DNA from: Massilia sp. YIM B02769 | GTDB taxonomy: Bacteria; Pseudomonadota; Gammaproteobacteria; Burkholderiales; Burkholderiaceae_D | Direction: 5' to 3' | Assembly (NCBI RefSeq): GCF_030411995.1 | Contig: NZ_JASNRC010000021.1 | Location: 1-52,551, forward strand | DNA: 52,551 nt | In this document: one piece after another, positions 19,795 to 29,499 of the stretch | Layout: each line of letters starts with the position of its first letter | How positions within the stretch are numbered: position 1 is the stretch's first letter | Program-made: the position numbers and the translations under genes | The notes under the pieces: model-generated | Databases searched by the model: none | What the model was told of the DNA's origin: nothing | What the model saw: only the letters and a program-made list of their open reading frames with translations

Positions 19795-20679
19795 ATGATC
19801 CAATCGCCAGGCGCGCTGTTCCGCCGCGCCGTCCAGGAAGAATCGCCGCTGCAGGTTGTCGGCGCCATCAACGCCAACCACGCCCTGCTGGCCAAGCGTG
19901 CCGGCTTCAAGGCCATCTACCTGTCGGGTGGCGGCGTGGCGGCCGGTTCGCTCGGCCTGCCGGACCTGGGCATCTCGAACCTGGACGACGTGCTCACCGA
20001 CGTGCGCCGCATCACCGATGTGTGCGACCTGCCGCTGCTGGTCGACGTCGACACCGGCTTCGGTTCCTCGGCATTCAACGTCGCCCGCACCGTGAAGTCG
20101 ATGATCAAGTTCGGCGCCGCCGCCATGCACATCGAGGACCAGGTCGGCGCCAAGCGCTGCGGCCACCGTCCGGGCAAGGAAATCGTCTCGAAAGCCGAGA
20201 TGGTCGACCGCATCAAGGCAGCGGTGGACGCCCGCACCGACGAGAACTTCGTGATCATGGCGCGCACCGATGCGCTGGCCGTGGAAGGCATCGACGCCGC
20301 CATCGACCGCGCCGTCGCCTGCGTCGAAGCCGGCGCCGACATGGTCTTCCCGGAAGCGATGACGGATCTCGCCATGTATTCGAAGTTCGCGAAAGCCGTC
20401 GGCGTGCCGATCCTGGCCAACATCACCGAGTTCGGCTCGACTCCGCTGTTCACGGTCGACGAACTGAAGACGGCCGACGTCGGCCTGGTGCTGTACCCGC
20501 TGTCCGCCTTCCGCGCCATGAACAAGGCGGCCGAAAACGTCTACACTGCGATTCGCCGCGACGGCAGCCAGCAGGCCGTGGTCGACACCATGCAGACCCG
20601 CGCCGAACTCTACGAGCGCATCAATTACCACGACTTCGAACAGAAGCTGGATGCCCTTTTTGCCGCACAAAAGAAATAA
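19795..20679 (+). CDS. prpB: 2-methylisocitrate lyase PrpB
   Basis: Cleaves 2-methylisocitrate to pyruvate and succinate, the last step of the methylcitrate cycle. The 294-residue TIM-barrel protein has the isocitrate-lyase superfamily catalytic motif KRCGH at residues 120-124 (Cys122 catalytic) and the Mg-binding DVDTGFG (about 84-90). The ATG is preceded by an AGGAGA ribosome binding site. First gene of the operon read from the sigma-54 promoter; prpC starts 20 bp after its stop. Confidence 0.96.
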   Translation: MIQSPGALFRRAVQEESPLQVVGAINANHALLAKRAGFKAIYLSGGGVAAGSLGLPDLGISNLDDVLTDVRRITDVCDLPLLVDVDTGFGSSAFNVARTVKSMIKFGAAAMHIEDQVGAKRCGHRPGKEIVSKAEMVDRIKAAVDARTDENFVIMARTDALAVEGIDAAIDRAVACVEAGADMVFPEAMTDLAMYSKFAKAVGVPILANITEFGSTPLFTVDELKTADVGLVLYPLSAFRAMNKAAENVYTAIRRDGSQQAVVDTMQTRAELYERINYHDFEQKLDALFAAQKK

Positions 20680-20698
20680 TCGAAAACAGGAGACCAAC

Positions 20699-21853
20699 AT
20701 GAGCGAACAACAAACCCCAACCTTCAAGCCGAAGAAATCCGTGGCCCTGTCGGGCGTCGCCGCCGGTAACACCGCCCTGTGCTCGGTCGGCAAATCGGGC
20801 AACGATCTGCACTACCGCGGCTACGACATCCTGGACGTGGCCGACTCCTGCGAATTCGAGGAAATCGCCTACCTGCTGGTGCACGGCAAACTGCCGACCG
20901 CCGCCGAACTGCGCGGCTACAAGGCCAAGCTGAAAATGCTGCGCGGCCTGCCGCAAGCCGTGAAGCTGGCGCTGGAAGCCCTGCCGGCCGGCAGCCACCC
21001 GATGGACGTGATGCGTACCGGCGTCTCGGCGCTCGGTTGCGCGCTGCCGGAAAAAGACGACCACAATGTCGCCGGCGCACGCGACATCGCCGACCGCCTG
21101 ATGGCCTCGTTCGGCTCGATGCTGCTGTACTGGTACCACTACAGCCATAACGGCAAGCGCATCGAGACCGAGACCGACGACGATTCCATCGGCGGCCACT
21201 TCCTGCACCTGCTGCACGGTCATAAGCCATCGGACGAGTGGGTACAGGCGATGCACACCTCGCTGATCCTGTACGCCGAACACGAATTCAATGCCTCGAC
21301 CTTCACCGCGCGCGTGATCGCCGGCACCGGTTCGGACATGCACTCGGCGATTACCGGCGCCATCGGCGCGCTGCGCGGTCCGAAGCACGGCGGCGCCAAC
21401 GAGGTTGCGCTGGACATCCAGAAGCGCTACGAAAACGCCGACGAAGCCGAGGCCGACATCCGCAACCGCGTGGCGAACAAGGAAGTCGTGATCGGCTTCG
21501 GCCACCCGGTGTACACCATCAGCGACCCGCGCAACGTGGTGATCAAGGAAGTGGCGCGCAGCCTGTCGCAGTCGGCCGGTTCGATGAAGATGTTCGACAT
21601 CGCCGAGCGCCTCGAGTCGGTGATGTGGGAAGTGAAGAAGATGTTCCCGAACCTGGACTGGTTCTCGGCCGTGTCGTACCACATGATGGGCGTGCCGACC
21701 GCGATGTTCACGCCGCTGTTCGTCATCTCGCGCACCTCGGGCTGGGCCGCCCACATCATCGAGCAGCGCATCGACAACAAGATCATCCGCCCGAGCGCGA
21801 ACTACGTCGGTCCGGAAGACCTGCAATTCGTGCCGATCGCCGACCGTACATAA
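20699..21853 (+). CDS. prpC: 2-methylcitrate synthase PrpC
   Basis: Condenses propionyl-CoA with oxaloacetate to 2-methylcitrate. The 384-residue citrate-synthase fold shows HGGANE and GFGHPVYTISDPR with the catalytic histidines, and a C-terminal region with the catalytic Asp near LDWFS. The length and its place between prpB and acnD favour 2-methylcitrate synthase over housekeeping citrate synthase (about 430 residues). An AGGAG lies upstream of the ATG at 20699. Its TAA overlaps the next start (TAATG), coupling it to the GNAT gene. Confidence 0.94.
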   Translation: MSEQQTPTFKPKKSVALSGVAAGNTALCSVGKSGNDLHYRGYDILDVADSCEFEEIAYLLVHGKLPTAAELRGYKAKLKMLRGLPQAVKLALEALPAGSHPMDVMRTGVSALGCALPEKDDHNVAGARDIADRLMASFGSMLLYWYHYSHNGKRIETETDDDSIGGHFLHLLHGHKPSDEWVQAMHTSLILYAEHEFNASTFTARVIAGTGSDMHSAITGAIGALRGPKHGGANEVALDIQKRYENADEAEADIRNRVANKEVVIGFGHPVYTISDPRNVVIKEVARSLSQSAGSMKMFDIAERLESVMWEVKKMFPNLDWFSAVSYHMMGVPTAMFTPLFVISRTSGWAAHIIEQRIDNKIIRPSANYVGPEDLQFVPIADRT

Positions 21854-22389
21854 TGCACACGCTGCCCGCCACCGCTCTCACGCTGCGCCGGCTCGGCCCC
21901 GCCGATGCCGCGCGCTACCGTGCGCTGCGGCTGGCGGGCCTGCGCGCCTTTCCGCACGCCTTTCGTCCCTCGTATGACGAAGCGCTGCTGCAACCGCTGG
22001 CCTGGGCCGAGCAGCGCCTGGACAAGGCCGGCGACTACTGGTTCGGCGCCTTCGACGGCATCGAGCTGGCCGGCGCCATCTGCTTGCGCACGCAGGACGG
22101 GCAGAAGAACCGCCACTCGGCCAGCCTGAATGCCCTGGTGGTCGATCCCGCACGCCAGCGCCGCGGCATCGCTTCCGCGCTGGTAGCGCACCTGATCGGC
22201 TTCGCCCGCTCGCTCGGCTTTATCCGCCAGATCACGCTCACCGTCATCGACGGGAATGCGGCGGCCATCGGCCTGTACGAGCGTTTCGGCTTCAGGCAGT
22301 TCGGCCTGGAGCCGGACGCCTTTTTGCATGACGGCCAGTATTACGCCAAGCAGCATCGACAACTATCTCTCGTAACACCGACATCATGA
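21853..22389 (+). CDS. GNAT family N-acetyltransferase inside the prp operon
   Basis: A 178-residue Gcn5-related acetyltransferase. The acetyl-CoA binding motif A is visible as VDPARQRRGIASALVAH (about residues 93-109), followed by the typical ITLTVIDGNAAAIGLYERFGF strand-helix. The start overlaps the prpC stop (TAATG) and its own stop overlaps the acnD start (ATGA), so translation is coupled on both sides. No such gene is part of the classical prp operon. The substrate is unknown. One hypothesis is acylation of a propionate enzyme, since propionyl-CoA synthetase is controlled by Lys acylation in Salmonella. A small-molecule substrate is equally possible. Confidence 0.88.
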   Translation: MHTLPATALTLRRLGPADAARYRALRLAGLRAFPHAFRPSYDEALLQPLAWAEQRLDKAGDYWFGAFDGIELAGAICLRTQDGQKNRHSASLNALVVDPARQRRGIASALVAHLIGFARSLGFIRQITLTVIDGNAAAIGLYERFGFRQFGLEPDAFLHDGQYYAKQHRQLSLVTPTS

Positions 22390-24986
22390 ACAACGCATAC
22401 CGCAAACCCCTGCACGGCACCAATCTGCATTACTTCGACGCGCGCGCAGCCGTCGACGAGATCGAAGCCGGCGCCTGGGACAAGCTGCCCTACACCTCGC
22501 GCGTGCTGGCCGAAAACCTGGTGCGCCGCTGCGAGCCCGTGTCGCTGGTGCCGTCGCTGAAGCAGCTCATCGAGCGTAAACGCGACCTCGACTTTCCCTG
22601 GTTCCCGGCGCGCGTGGTCTGCCACGACATCCTGGGCCAGACCGCCCTGGTCGACCTGGCCGGCCTGCGCGACGCCATCGCGCTCGAAGGCGGCAATCCG
22701 GCCCTGGTGAACCCGGTGGTGCCGACCCAGCTGGTGGTCGACCACTCGCTGGCGGTGGAGTGCGGCGGCTTCGACCCCGACGCCTTTGCCAAGAACCGCG
22801 CCATCGAAGACCGCCGCAACGAAGACCGTTTCCACTTCATCGACTGGACCAAGAAGGCCTTCCAGAACGTGGACGTGATCCCGCCCGGGAACGGCATCCT
22901 GCACCAGATTAACCTGGAGCGCATGTCGCCGGTCATCCAGACCAAGGATGGCGTGGCCTTCCCGGATACCCTGGTCGGCACCGATTCGCACACCCCGATG
23001 GTCGACGCGCTGGGCGTGATCGCCATCGGCGTGGGCGGCCTGGAAGCCGAGAGCGTGATGCTGGGCCGCGCGTCCTACATGCGCCTGCCCGATATCGTCG
23101 GCGTCGAACTGACCGGTAAACCGCAGCCGGGCATCACCGCCACCGACGTGGTGCTGGCGTTGACCGAGTTCCTGCGCGCCTCGAAAGTGGTGTCCACTTA
23201 CCTCGAGTTCTACGGCGAAGGTGCGGCCAAGCTGACCCTGGGCGACCGCGCGACGATCTCGAACATGGCGCCGGAATTCGGCGCCACTGCCGCGATATTC
23301 TACATCGACGAGCAGACCATCAAGTACCTGAAGCTCACCGGCCGCGAAGACGAGACCGTGAAGCTGGTCGAGCTGTATGCGAAGGAAACCGGCCTGTGGG
23401 CCGATGCACTGGTCACGGCCGAATACGAGCGCGTGCTGCGCTTCGATCTGTCGACCGTGGTACGGAATATCGCCGGCCCGTCGAACCCGCACAAGCGCGT
23501 GCCGACCTCGGAGCTGGCGGCGCGCGGCATCGCTGGTGTCGTGGAAAATGAGCCGGGCCGCATGCCGGATGGCGCCGTCATCATCGCGGCGATCACCAGT
23601 TGCACCAACACGAACAACCCGCGCAACATGATCGCCGCCGGCCTGTTGGCACGCAATGCCAACGCACGCGGCCTGCTGCGCAAGGATTGGGTCAAGTCCT
23701 CGCTGGCGCCGGGCTCGAAAGCGGTGTCGCTGTATCTGGAAGAAGCGGGCCTGATGCCGGAACTGGAAAAGCTGGGCTTCGGCGTGGTCGCCTTTGCCTG
23801 TACCACCTGCAACGGCATGAGCGGCGCGTTGGATCCGGTCATCCAGCAGGAGATCGTCGAGCGCGACCTGTACGCCACCGCTGTGTTGTCGGGCAACCGC
23901 AACTTCGACGGCCGTATCCACCCGTACGCGAAGCAGGCCTTCCTGGCCTCGCCGCCGCTGGTGATCGCCTACGCGATTGCCGGCACGATCCGCTTCGATA
24001 TCGAGAAGGATGTGCTGGGGCTGGACACGAACGGTCAGCCGGTGAAACTGGCCGATATCTGGCCGAGCGACGCCGAGATCGATGCCGTGATCGAGCAGAG
24101 CGTGAAGCCCGAGCAGTTCCGCAAGGTCTATACGCCGATGTTCGCGCGCGTGGCCGACGATGGCGAGGCCGTGTCGCCGCTGTACGACTGGCGCGAGATG
24201 AGCACTTACATCCGCCGTCCGCCGTACTGGGAAGGCGCGCTGGCCGGTGTTCGTTCGCTCACCGGCATGCGTCCGCTGGCGGTCCTGGGCGACAACATCA
24301 CCACCGACCACCTGTCGCCGTCGAACGCGATCATGGGCGACAGCGCGGCCGGCGAATACCTGTTCAAGATGGGCTTGCCGGAGGAAGACTTCAACTCCTA
24401 CGCCACCCACCGCGGCGATCACCTGACGGCGCAGCGCGCGACGTTCGCCAATCCAACCCTGAAGAACGAGATGGTGCGCAATGCGGACGGTTCTGTCCGT
24501 GCCGGCTCGCTGGCGCGCATCGAGCCGGAAGGGCAGGTCACGCGCATGTGGGAAGCGATCGAGACCTACATGGAGCGCAAGCAGCCGCTGATCGTGGTGG
24601 CCGGCGCAGACTACGGCCAGGGTTCGTCGCGCGACTGGGCGGCCAAGGGCGTGCGCCTGGCGGGCGTGGAAGCAATCGTGGCCGAGGGCTTCGAGCGCAT
24701 CCACCGCACGAATCTCGTCGGCATGGGCGTGCTGCCGCTGGAGTTCCTGCCGGGCGTGAACCGTCTCACGCTGGGACTGGACGGGACCGAGACCTATGAC
24801 GTGGTTGGCGAGCGCACGCCGCGTGCGCAGCTCACCTTGGTGGTCAACCGCAAGAACGGCGAGCGCGTCGAGGTGCCGGTGACCTGCAGGCTGGATACGG
24901 CGGAAGAGGTGTCGATCTACGAGGCGGGTGGGGTGCTGCAGCGGTTTGCGCAGGACTTCCTGGCGTCGTCGAAGGTCGCCGCATAA
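22386..24986 (+). CDS. acnD: Fe/S-dependent 2-methylcitrate dehydratase AcnD
   Basis: An 866-residue aconitase-family enzyme that dehydrates 2-methylcitrate to a methylaconitate isomer that needs PrpF for further use. The [4Fe-4S] ligands are Cys406 (TSCTNTNNP), Cys472 and Cys475 (CTTCNG). The swivel domain carries DYGQGSSRDWAAKG near residue 740. It replaces the iron-free PrpD of enterics; no prpD is seen here. The start overlaps the GNAT stop in ATGA. An about 220-bp repeat-bearing gap separates it from prpF. Confidence 0.95.
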   Translation: MNNAYRKPLHGTNLHYFDARAAVDEIEAGAWDKLPYTSRVLAENLVRRCEPVSLVPSLKQLIERKRDLDFPWFPARVVCHDILGQTALVDLAGLRDAIALEGGNPALVNPVVPTQLVVDHSLAVECGGFDPDAFAKNRAIEDRRNEDRFHFIDWTKKAFQNVDVIPPGNGILHQINLERMSPVIQTKDGVAFPDTLVGTDSHTPMVDALGVIAIGVGGLEAESVMLGRASYMRLPDIVGVELTGKPQPGITATDVVLALTEFLRASKVVSTYLEFYGEGAAKLTLGDRATISNMAPEFGATAAIFYIDEQTIKYLKLTGREDETVKLVELYAKETGLWADALVTAEYERVLRFDLSTVVRNIAGPSNPHKRVPTSELAARGIAGVVENEPGRMPDGAVIIAAITSCTNTNNPRNMIAAGLLARNANARGLLRKDWVKSSLAPGSKAVSLYLEEAGLMPELEKLGFGVVAFACTTCNGMSGALDPVIQQEIVERDLYATAVLSGNRNFDGRIHPYAKQAFLASPPLVIAYAIAGTIRFDIEKDVLGLDTNGQPVKLADIWPSDAEIDAVIEQSVKPEQFRKVYTPMFARVADDGEAVSPLYDWREMSTYIRRPPYWEGALAGVRSLTGMRPLAVLGDNITTDHLSPSNAIMGDSAAGEYLFKMGLPEEDFNSYATHRGDHLTAQRATFANPTLKNEMVRNADGSVRAGSLARIEPEGQVTRMWEAIETYMERKQPLIVVAGADYGQGSSRDWAAKGVRLAGVEAIVAEGFERIHRTNLVGMGVLPLEFLPGVNRLTLGLDGTETYDVVGERTPRAQLTLVVNRKNGERVEVPVTCRLDTAEEVSIYEAGGVLQRFAQDFLASSKVAA

Positions 24987-25040
24987 GGCTGACGTTTGCG
25001 GGCGGTGCGTCACCGTTGCGGGTGCAAGGTGACGCACGTA

Positions 25041-25141
25041 ACCGCGTGGGCACGGAGTGCCCACCGTACGGTCCCGGCAAACCCCATTGTCAACCGCAGT
25101 CGAGACGCATCCCGTACGGTGGGCACGCCGTGCCCACGCGG
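25041..25141. repeat. Inverted pair of dispersed palindromic repeats between acnD and prpF
   Basis: ACCGCGTGGGCACGGAGTGC and following bases (25041-25071) and its inverted relative ending GTGCCCACGCGGT (25110-25141) are two copies of the element found at 5469 and 5642. GTGACGCAC flanks both sides (25030 and 25141). Confidence 0.75.
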
Positions 25142-25209
25142 TGACGCACCCCACACCCGGCCACGTACAGCGAGGCATCGCCCGCAAACCAAACTGGATC
25201 AACGAAAAA

Positions 25210-26400
25210 ATGGCACACCAACCCCAAATCAAAATCCCCGCCACCTACATGCGCGGCGGCACCAGCAAGGGCGTCTTCTTCCGCCTGCAAGACCTCCCCG
25301 AGGCCGCCCAACAACCCGGCCCAGCCCGCGACAAGCTCCTGCTGCGCGTGATCGGCAGCCCCGACCCCTACGGCAAGCAGATCGACGGCATGGGCGGCGC
25401 CACCTCCAGCACCAGCAAATCCGTCATCGTCGCCAAGAGCACGCAAGCCGGCCACGACGTCGACTACCTGTTCGGCCAGGTCTCCATCGACAAGGCCTTT
25501 GTCGATTGGTCCGGCAACTGCGGCAATTTGTCCTCGGCCGTCGGCTCGTTCGCCATTAGCGCCGGCCTGGTCGACAAGGAACGCGTTCCGCAAAACGGCA
25601 TGGCCACGGTCCGCATCTGGCAAGCCAACATCGGCAAGACCATCATCGCCCACGTGCCGATCACGAACGGCGAAGTCCAGGAAACCGGCGACTTCGAACT
25701 CGACGGCGTGACCTTCCCGGCCGCCGAAGTCCAGCTCGAATTCATGGACCCGGCAGCCGACGAGGAGGGCGCGGGCGGCTCGATGTTCCCGACCGGCCAG
25801 CTGGTCGACGACCTGGACGTGCCGGGCGTCGGCACTTTGCGCGCGACCATGATCAACGCCGGCATCCCGACCATCTTCCTGAACGCCGCCGACATCGGCT
25901 ACACCGGCGCCGAGCTGCAGGACGCCATCAACGGCGACCCCAGGGCACTGGTGCTGTTCGAGACCATCCGTGCGGCCGGCGCCGTGCGCATGGGCCTGAT
26001 CAAGCACGCCGACGAAGCCATCGGCCGCCAGCACACGCCCAAGGTGGCCTTTGTCGCGCCGCCGCTGGACTACACCGCGTCGAGCGGCAAGCAGGTGCAG
26101 GCCGGCGACATCGACCTGGTCGTGCGTGCGCTCTCGATGGGTAAACTCCACCACGCCATGATGGGCACGGCGGCCGTGGCCATCGGCACCGCGGCGGCGG
26201 TGCCGGGCACCCTGGTCAACCTGGCGGCCGGCGGCGGCAAGCCGAGCGCGGTGCGCTTCGGCCATCCGTCGGGCACCCTGCGCGTGGGCGCCGAGGCCGT
26301 CGAGACGAACGGCGAATGGAGCGTGACCAAGGCGGTGATGAGCCGCAGCGCGCGCGTACTGATGGAAGGCTGGGTGCGGGTACCGGGCGACACTTTCTGA
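25210..26400 (+). CDS. prpF: 2-methyl-aconitate isomerase PrpF
   Basis: A 396-residue member of the diaminopimelate-epimerase-fold PrpF family, which isomerises the 2-methylaconitate made by AcnD so that aconitase can hydrate it. YMRGGTSKGVFF at the N-terminus (about residues 13-24) is the family signature with the essential Lys, and GNCGNLSSAVG (about 98-108) is the conserved active-site turn. The start at 25210 is set by homology; the ribosome binding site is weak. It is the last gene of the prp cluster. Confidence 0.95.
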   Translation: MAHQPQIKIPATYMRGGTSKGVFFRLQDLPEAAQQPGPARDKLLLRVIGSPDPYGKQIDGMGGATSSTSKSVIVAKSTQAGHDVDYLFGQVSIDKAFVDWSGNCGNLSSAVGSFAISAGLVDKERVPQNGMATVRIWQANIGKTIIAHVPITNGEVQETGDFELDGVTFPAAEVQLEFMDPAADEEGAGGSMFPTGQLVDDLDVPGVGTLRATMINAGIPTIFLNAADIGYTGAELQDAINGDPRALVLFETIRAAGAVRMGLIKHADEAIGRQHTPKVAFVAPPLDYTASSGKQVQAGDIDLVVRALSMGKLHHAMMGTAAVAIGTAAAVPGTLVNLAAGGGKPSAVRFGHPSGTLRVGAEAVETNGEWSVTKAVMSRSARVLMEGWVRVPGDTF

Positions 26401-26556
26401 CCGGGATGCACAAAGGAGCGGGGCAGGTGGCGTCAATACGACGGCGCCTGCCCGTTTTTGCTTCGAATATTTCCATTGTGCTAGTAGTTTTTCTCGTACG
26501 TGGTTTATCATCTGGCAACGAAATATGCGGCCCGGATCCGGAGGCTGCCGCCTGGG

Positions 26557-29448
26557 ATGCACCTGAAGATGGACAGAATGTCGAGCCAACCCGCCCTCGT
26601 CGCCGATGCCTTGCGGCTGCTGGGCGCCCCTGCCTGCGCCTGCGATGGCGCCGGCGTCATCATTGCCGCCAACGAGGCGCTGGACCTGCTGCTGGGCGCC
26701 TCGCCGCTGGGCCGCAACCTGCCCGAACTCTTCGTCGACGCCGCCGCCCAGACCGCCGAAGGCCAGCTGGCCCAGGCCCTGCACCTCGATTGCAACTGGC
26801 ATGGCGTGCTGGGCACGGCGCGGGGCAAGGTGCAGGTGCTGGTCCGTTCGCAGCCGCTCGCGCAGGGCGGCGCCAGCATCGTCTTCGCCGACGTCTCCGC
26901 CTACGAGCAGGGCCGCGAGACCCTGCGCACCACGGTGCTGGAGCAGCGCGTGCTGATCGAGAACGCGCCGGTCGGCATCCTGTTCACCCAGGGCGGCCAG
27001 ATGCGCAGCTGTAACCCGCGCCTGGCCGCGATGGCCGGCTACAGCCCGGAAGAGCTGGCGCGCGTGGCGCCGGTCGACATGTTCGAGTCGCCCGAAGCCT
27101 TTGTCCGCTTCATGGACGGCGCCTTCGGCACCATCGCCCAGGGCGAGGTCTTCGAAAAGGCGGGCCAGCGCTTCCGCCGCCGCGACGGCTCGCTGTTCTG
27201 GTGCCGCGTGCGCGCGCATCTGGTCGAACCGGGGCGGCGCGAAGCCGGCACCATCTGGATCGTCGAGGACGTCACCGAAGCGCGCCGCGCCCAGCTCGAA
27301 GTCGAGGCGCTGCTTACCAACTCGGCGCTGGCGATCATTTTCACGCGCCACCGCGGCATCACGCGCTGCAATGGCGGCTTTCGCGAGATGTTCGGCTACC
27401 GCGGCGACACGCCGCTCCCGCACCACGTGCGCCAGCTGTACCGGACCGACGCCGTCTGCGATGCCGTCGGCGAGGCCGCGCTGGTGCAGTTCGCCGGGGG
27501 CCGCTCCTACACCACCGAGGTCGAGATGGTGCGCGCCGACGGCGTGCCGCTGTGGGTGCAGCTGATCGGCTTCATGGTCAACCCGGAAGAGCCGGCCCAC
27601 GGCCACGCCTGGATCATCGAGGACCGCACCCGCCACAAGCGCAGCGAGGAATCGCTGCGCGACGCGCTGCTGGAAAACCAGGCCATCCTCGACAGCGCGG
27701 TGCTCGGCATCGCCGTGGTCGAGAACGGCCACACCCTGCATTGCAACCGCAAGATGGAAGCGCTATTCGGCTGCGGCGCCGGCGGCATCAGCGGGGTGTC
27801 GGTGCGCTCGCTGTACCCCGACAGCGACGGCTGGCAGGCGGCGCGCGCCGAGACCGCGCGCGACTTCGCGGCCGGGCGCGTGCACGTGTCCGAGCACCGC
27901 CTGATGCGGCGCGACGGCGAAGTGTTCTGGGCGCGGCTGTCCGGCCGGCCCTTCGACCTGGAAAATCCCGGCGGACGCAGCGTCTGGATGGTGGACGACG
28001 TCACCGCCCAACGCGAAGCCGCCGAGGAGGTGCGGCGCGCGCGCGACGAGCTCGAAGTGCGGGTGGCCGAACGCACGGCGGAACTGGCCGGCGCCAACGC
28101 GCTGCTGCAGGACGAGATCCTCGAGCGGCGCCAGGCCGAGGCGCGCGTGCACCACATGGCCTACCACGACAGCCTGACCGGCCTGCCGAACCGCGCGCTG
28201 CTCGCCGACCGCATGGAGCAGGCGATCCTGGCGGCGGGGCGCTCGCATACCAAGCTGGCCGTGATGTTCATCGATCTCGACCGCTTCAAGAACATCAACG
28301 ATTCGCTCGGCCACCTGACCGGCGACTACCTGCTGAAGGAAGTCGCGAACCGCCTGTGCCGCGCGGTGCGCGCGAGCGACACCGTGGCGCGCCTGGGCGG
28401 CGACGAATTCGTGGTGCTGGTGCCGGGCGTGCACGCAAGCAGCGAGTGCGACGCCGTCGGCGACAAGATCATCGAGGCCCTGGCCCAGCCGGTGCCGGTG
28501 GATGGCCACAGCCTGCACATCTCGCCCTCGATCGGCATCTGCCTGTATCCGGACGACGGCCAGGATGTCGAGACCCTGATGCGCCATGCCGACGCGGCGA
28601 TGTATCACGCCAAGGCGGCCGGCCGCAACAACTACCAGTTCTTCGAGCAGCACATCAACCAGGCCGCGGCGCGCCACTTCGAGCTCGAAACCAGCCTGCG
28701 CACGGCCCTGGCGAACGGCGAGTTCGAACCTTTTTACCAGCCGATCATGGACATGGCCACGCGCCGCGTGCATGCGCTGGAAGTGCTGCTGCGCTGGCGC
28801 CGCCCCGGCATCGGCCTCGCCCTGCCGGACGACTTCATTCCGATCCTGGAAGAAAACGGCATGATCGTGCCGGTGGGGGAATGGGTGATCCGCCGCGCCT
28901 GCGAGCAGAGCATGGCCTGGCAGCGCCAGGGCTTGCCGGCGGTGCCGCTGGCGATCAACCTGTCGGCGCGCCAGTTCATGCACCGCGCGCTGGTGGCATC
29001 GATCCGGCGCATCGTCGAGGAGACCGGGATCGACCCGACCCTGGTCGAATTCGAGATCACCGAGTCGGCGCTGATGCAGCACAGCGAACAGACGCTGGAG
29101 ATCCTCGGCCAGATCAACCGCATGGGCATGCGTTTGTCGATCGACGACTTCGGCACCGGCTACTCGAGCCTGGCCTACCTGAAGCGCTTCCCGGTCAGGA
29201 AGATCAAGATCGACCGCGCCTTTATCCGCGAACTGGAAGCGAGCAGCGAGGACCGTGCGATCGTCGCCGCCGTGATGGCGCTGGCGAACAGCCTGCAGCT
29301 GCAGGTGGTGGCGGAAGGGGTAGAGACCGAGGAGCAGCTGGCGCTGCTGCGCGGGTATGGCTGCCAGTATGTGCAGGGCTGGCTGTTTGCGAAGGCGCTC
29401 GATAGCGCCGCGACGCAGGATTTGCTGGCCGCCGATACTGGCGCGTGA
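26557..29448 (+). CDS. PAS-rich GGDEF-EAL cyclic-di-GMP signalling protein
   Basis: An about 963-residue cytoplasmic protein (no membrane segments). Four PAS-like sensor units fill about residues 1-490. A short coiled coil follows, then a diguanylate cyclase domain with an intact GGDEF motif (614-618) and a phosphodiesterase domain. In the latter the signature is EVL (742-744) instead of EAL, with NLSARQF, EITES and DDFGTG (863-868) conserved. Because the Glu and Asp metal ligands remain, phosphodiesterase activity is plausible. Several starts are possible (GTG 26500, ATG 26557, 26569, 26578); 26557 has GGAGG upstream, though distant. Ligands of the PAS units are unknown. Confidence 0.92.
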   Translation: MHLKMDRMSSQPALVADALRLLGAPACACDGAGVIIAANEALDLLLGASPLGRNLPELFVDAAAQTAEGQLAQALHLDCNWHGVLGTARGKVQVLVRSQPLAQGGASIVFADVSAYEQGRETLRTTVLEQRVLIENAPVGILFTQGGQMRSCNPRLAAMAGYSPEELARVAPVDMFESPEAFVRFMDGAFGTIAQGEVFEKAGQRFRRRDGSLFWCRVRAHLVEPGRREAGTIWIVEDVTEARRAQLEVEALLTNSALAIIFTRHRGITRCNGGFREMFGYRGDTPLPHHVRQLYRTDAVCDAVGEAALVQFAGGRSYTTEVEMVRADGVPLWVQLIGFMVNPEEPAHGHAWIIEDRTRHKRSEESLRDALLENQAILDSAVLGIAVVENGHTLHCNRKMEALFGCGAGGISGVSVRSLYPDSDGWQAARAETARDFAAGRVHVSEHRLMRRDGEVFWARLSGRPFDLENPGGRSVWMVDDVTAQREAAEEVRRARDELEVRVAERTAELAGANALLQDEILERRQAEARVHHMAYHDSLTGLPNRALLADRMEQAILAAGRSHTKLAVMFIDLDRFKNINDSLGHLTGDYLLKEVANRLCRAVRASDTVARLGGDEFVVLVPGVHASSECDAVGDKIIEALAQPVPVDGHSLHISPSIGICLYPDDGQDVETLMRHADAAMYHAKAAGRNNYQFFEQHINQAAARHFELETSLRTALANGEFEPFYQPIMDMATRRVHALEVLLRWRRPGIGLALPDDFIPILEENGMIVPVGEWVIRRACEQSMAWQRQGLPAVPLAINLSARQFMHRALVASIRRIVEETGIDPTLVEFEITESALMQHSEQTLEILGQINRMGMRLSIDDFGTGYSSLAYLKRFPVRKIKIDRAFIRELEASSEDRAIVAAVMALANSLQLQVVAEGVETEEQLALLRGYGCQYVQGWLFAKALDSAATQDLLAADTGA

Positions 29449-29470
29449 CCGCTAAAACCCGCGCGGGCAC

Positions 29471-29497
29471 GTCATTGATGCCATTGGCATCAATGAC
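29471..29497. repeat. 27-bp perfect palindrome downstream of the GGDEF-EAL gene
   Basis: GTCATTGATGCC and GGCATCAATGAC arms (12 bp) flank ATT. It lies 22 bp after the stop codon. It has no T-run, so it may be a non-canonical terminator or RNA stabiliser. Confidence 0.75.
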
Positions 29498-29499
29498 CC

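Noticed and set aside
22341..25244. 967-codon minus frame opposite acnD
   Set aside because: Antisense shadow; acnD on the plus strand is unambiguous.
25090..27741. 883-codon minus frame opposite prpF and the PAS region
   Set aside because: Spans two real genes and a gap on the other strand with no recognisable domain.
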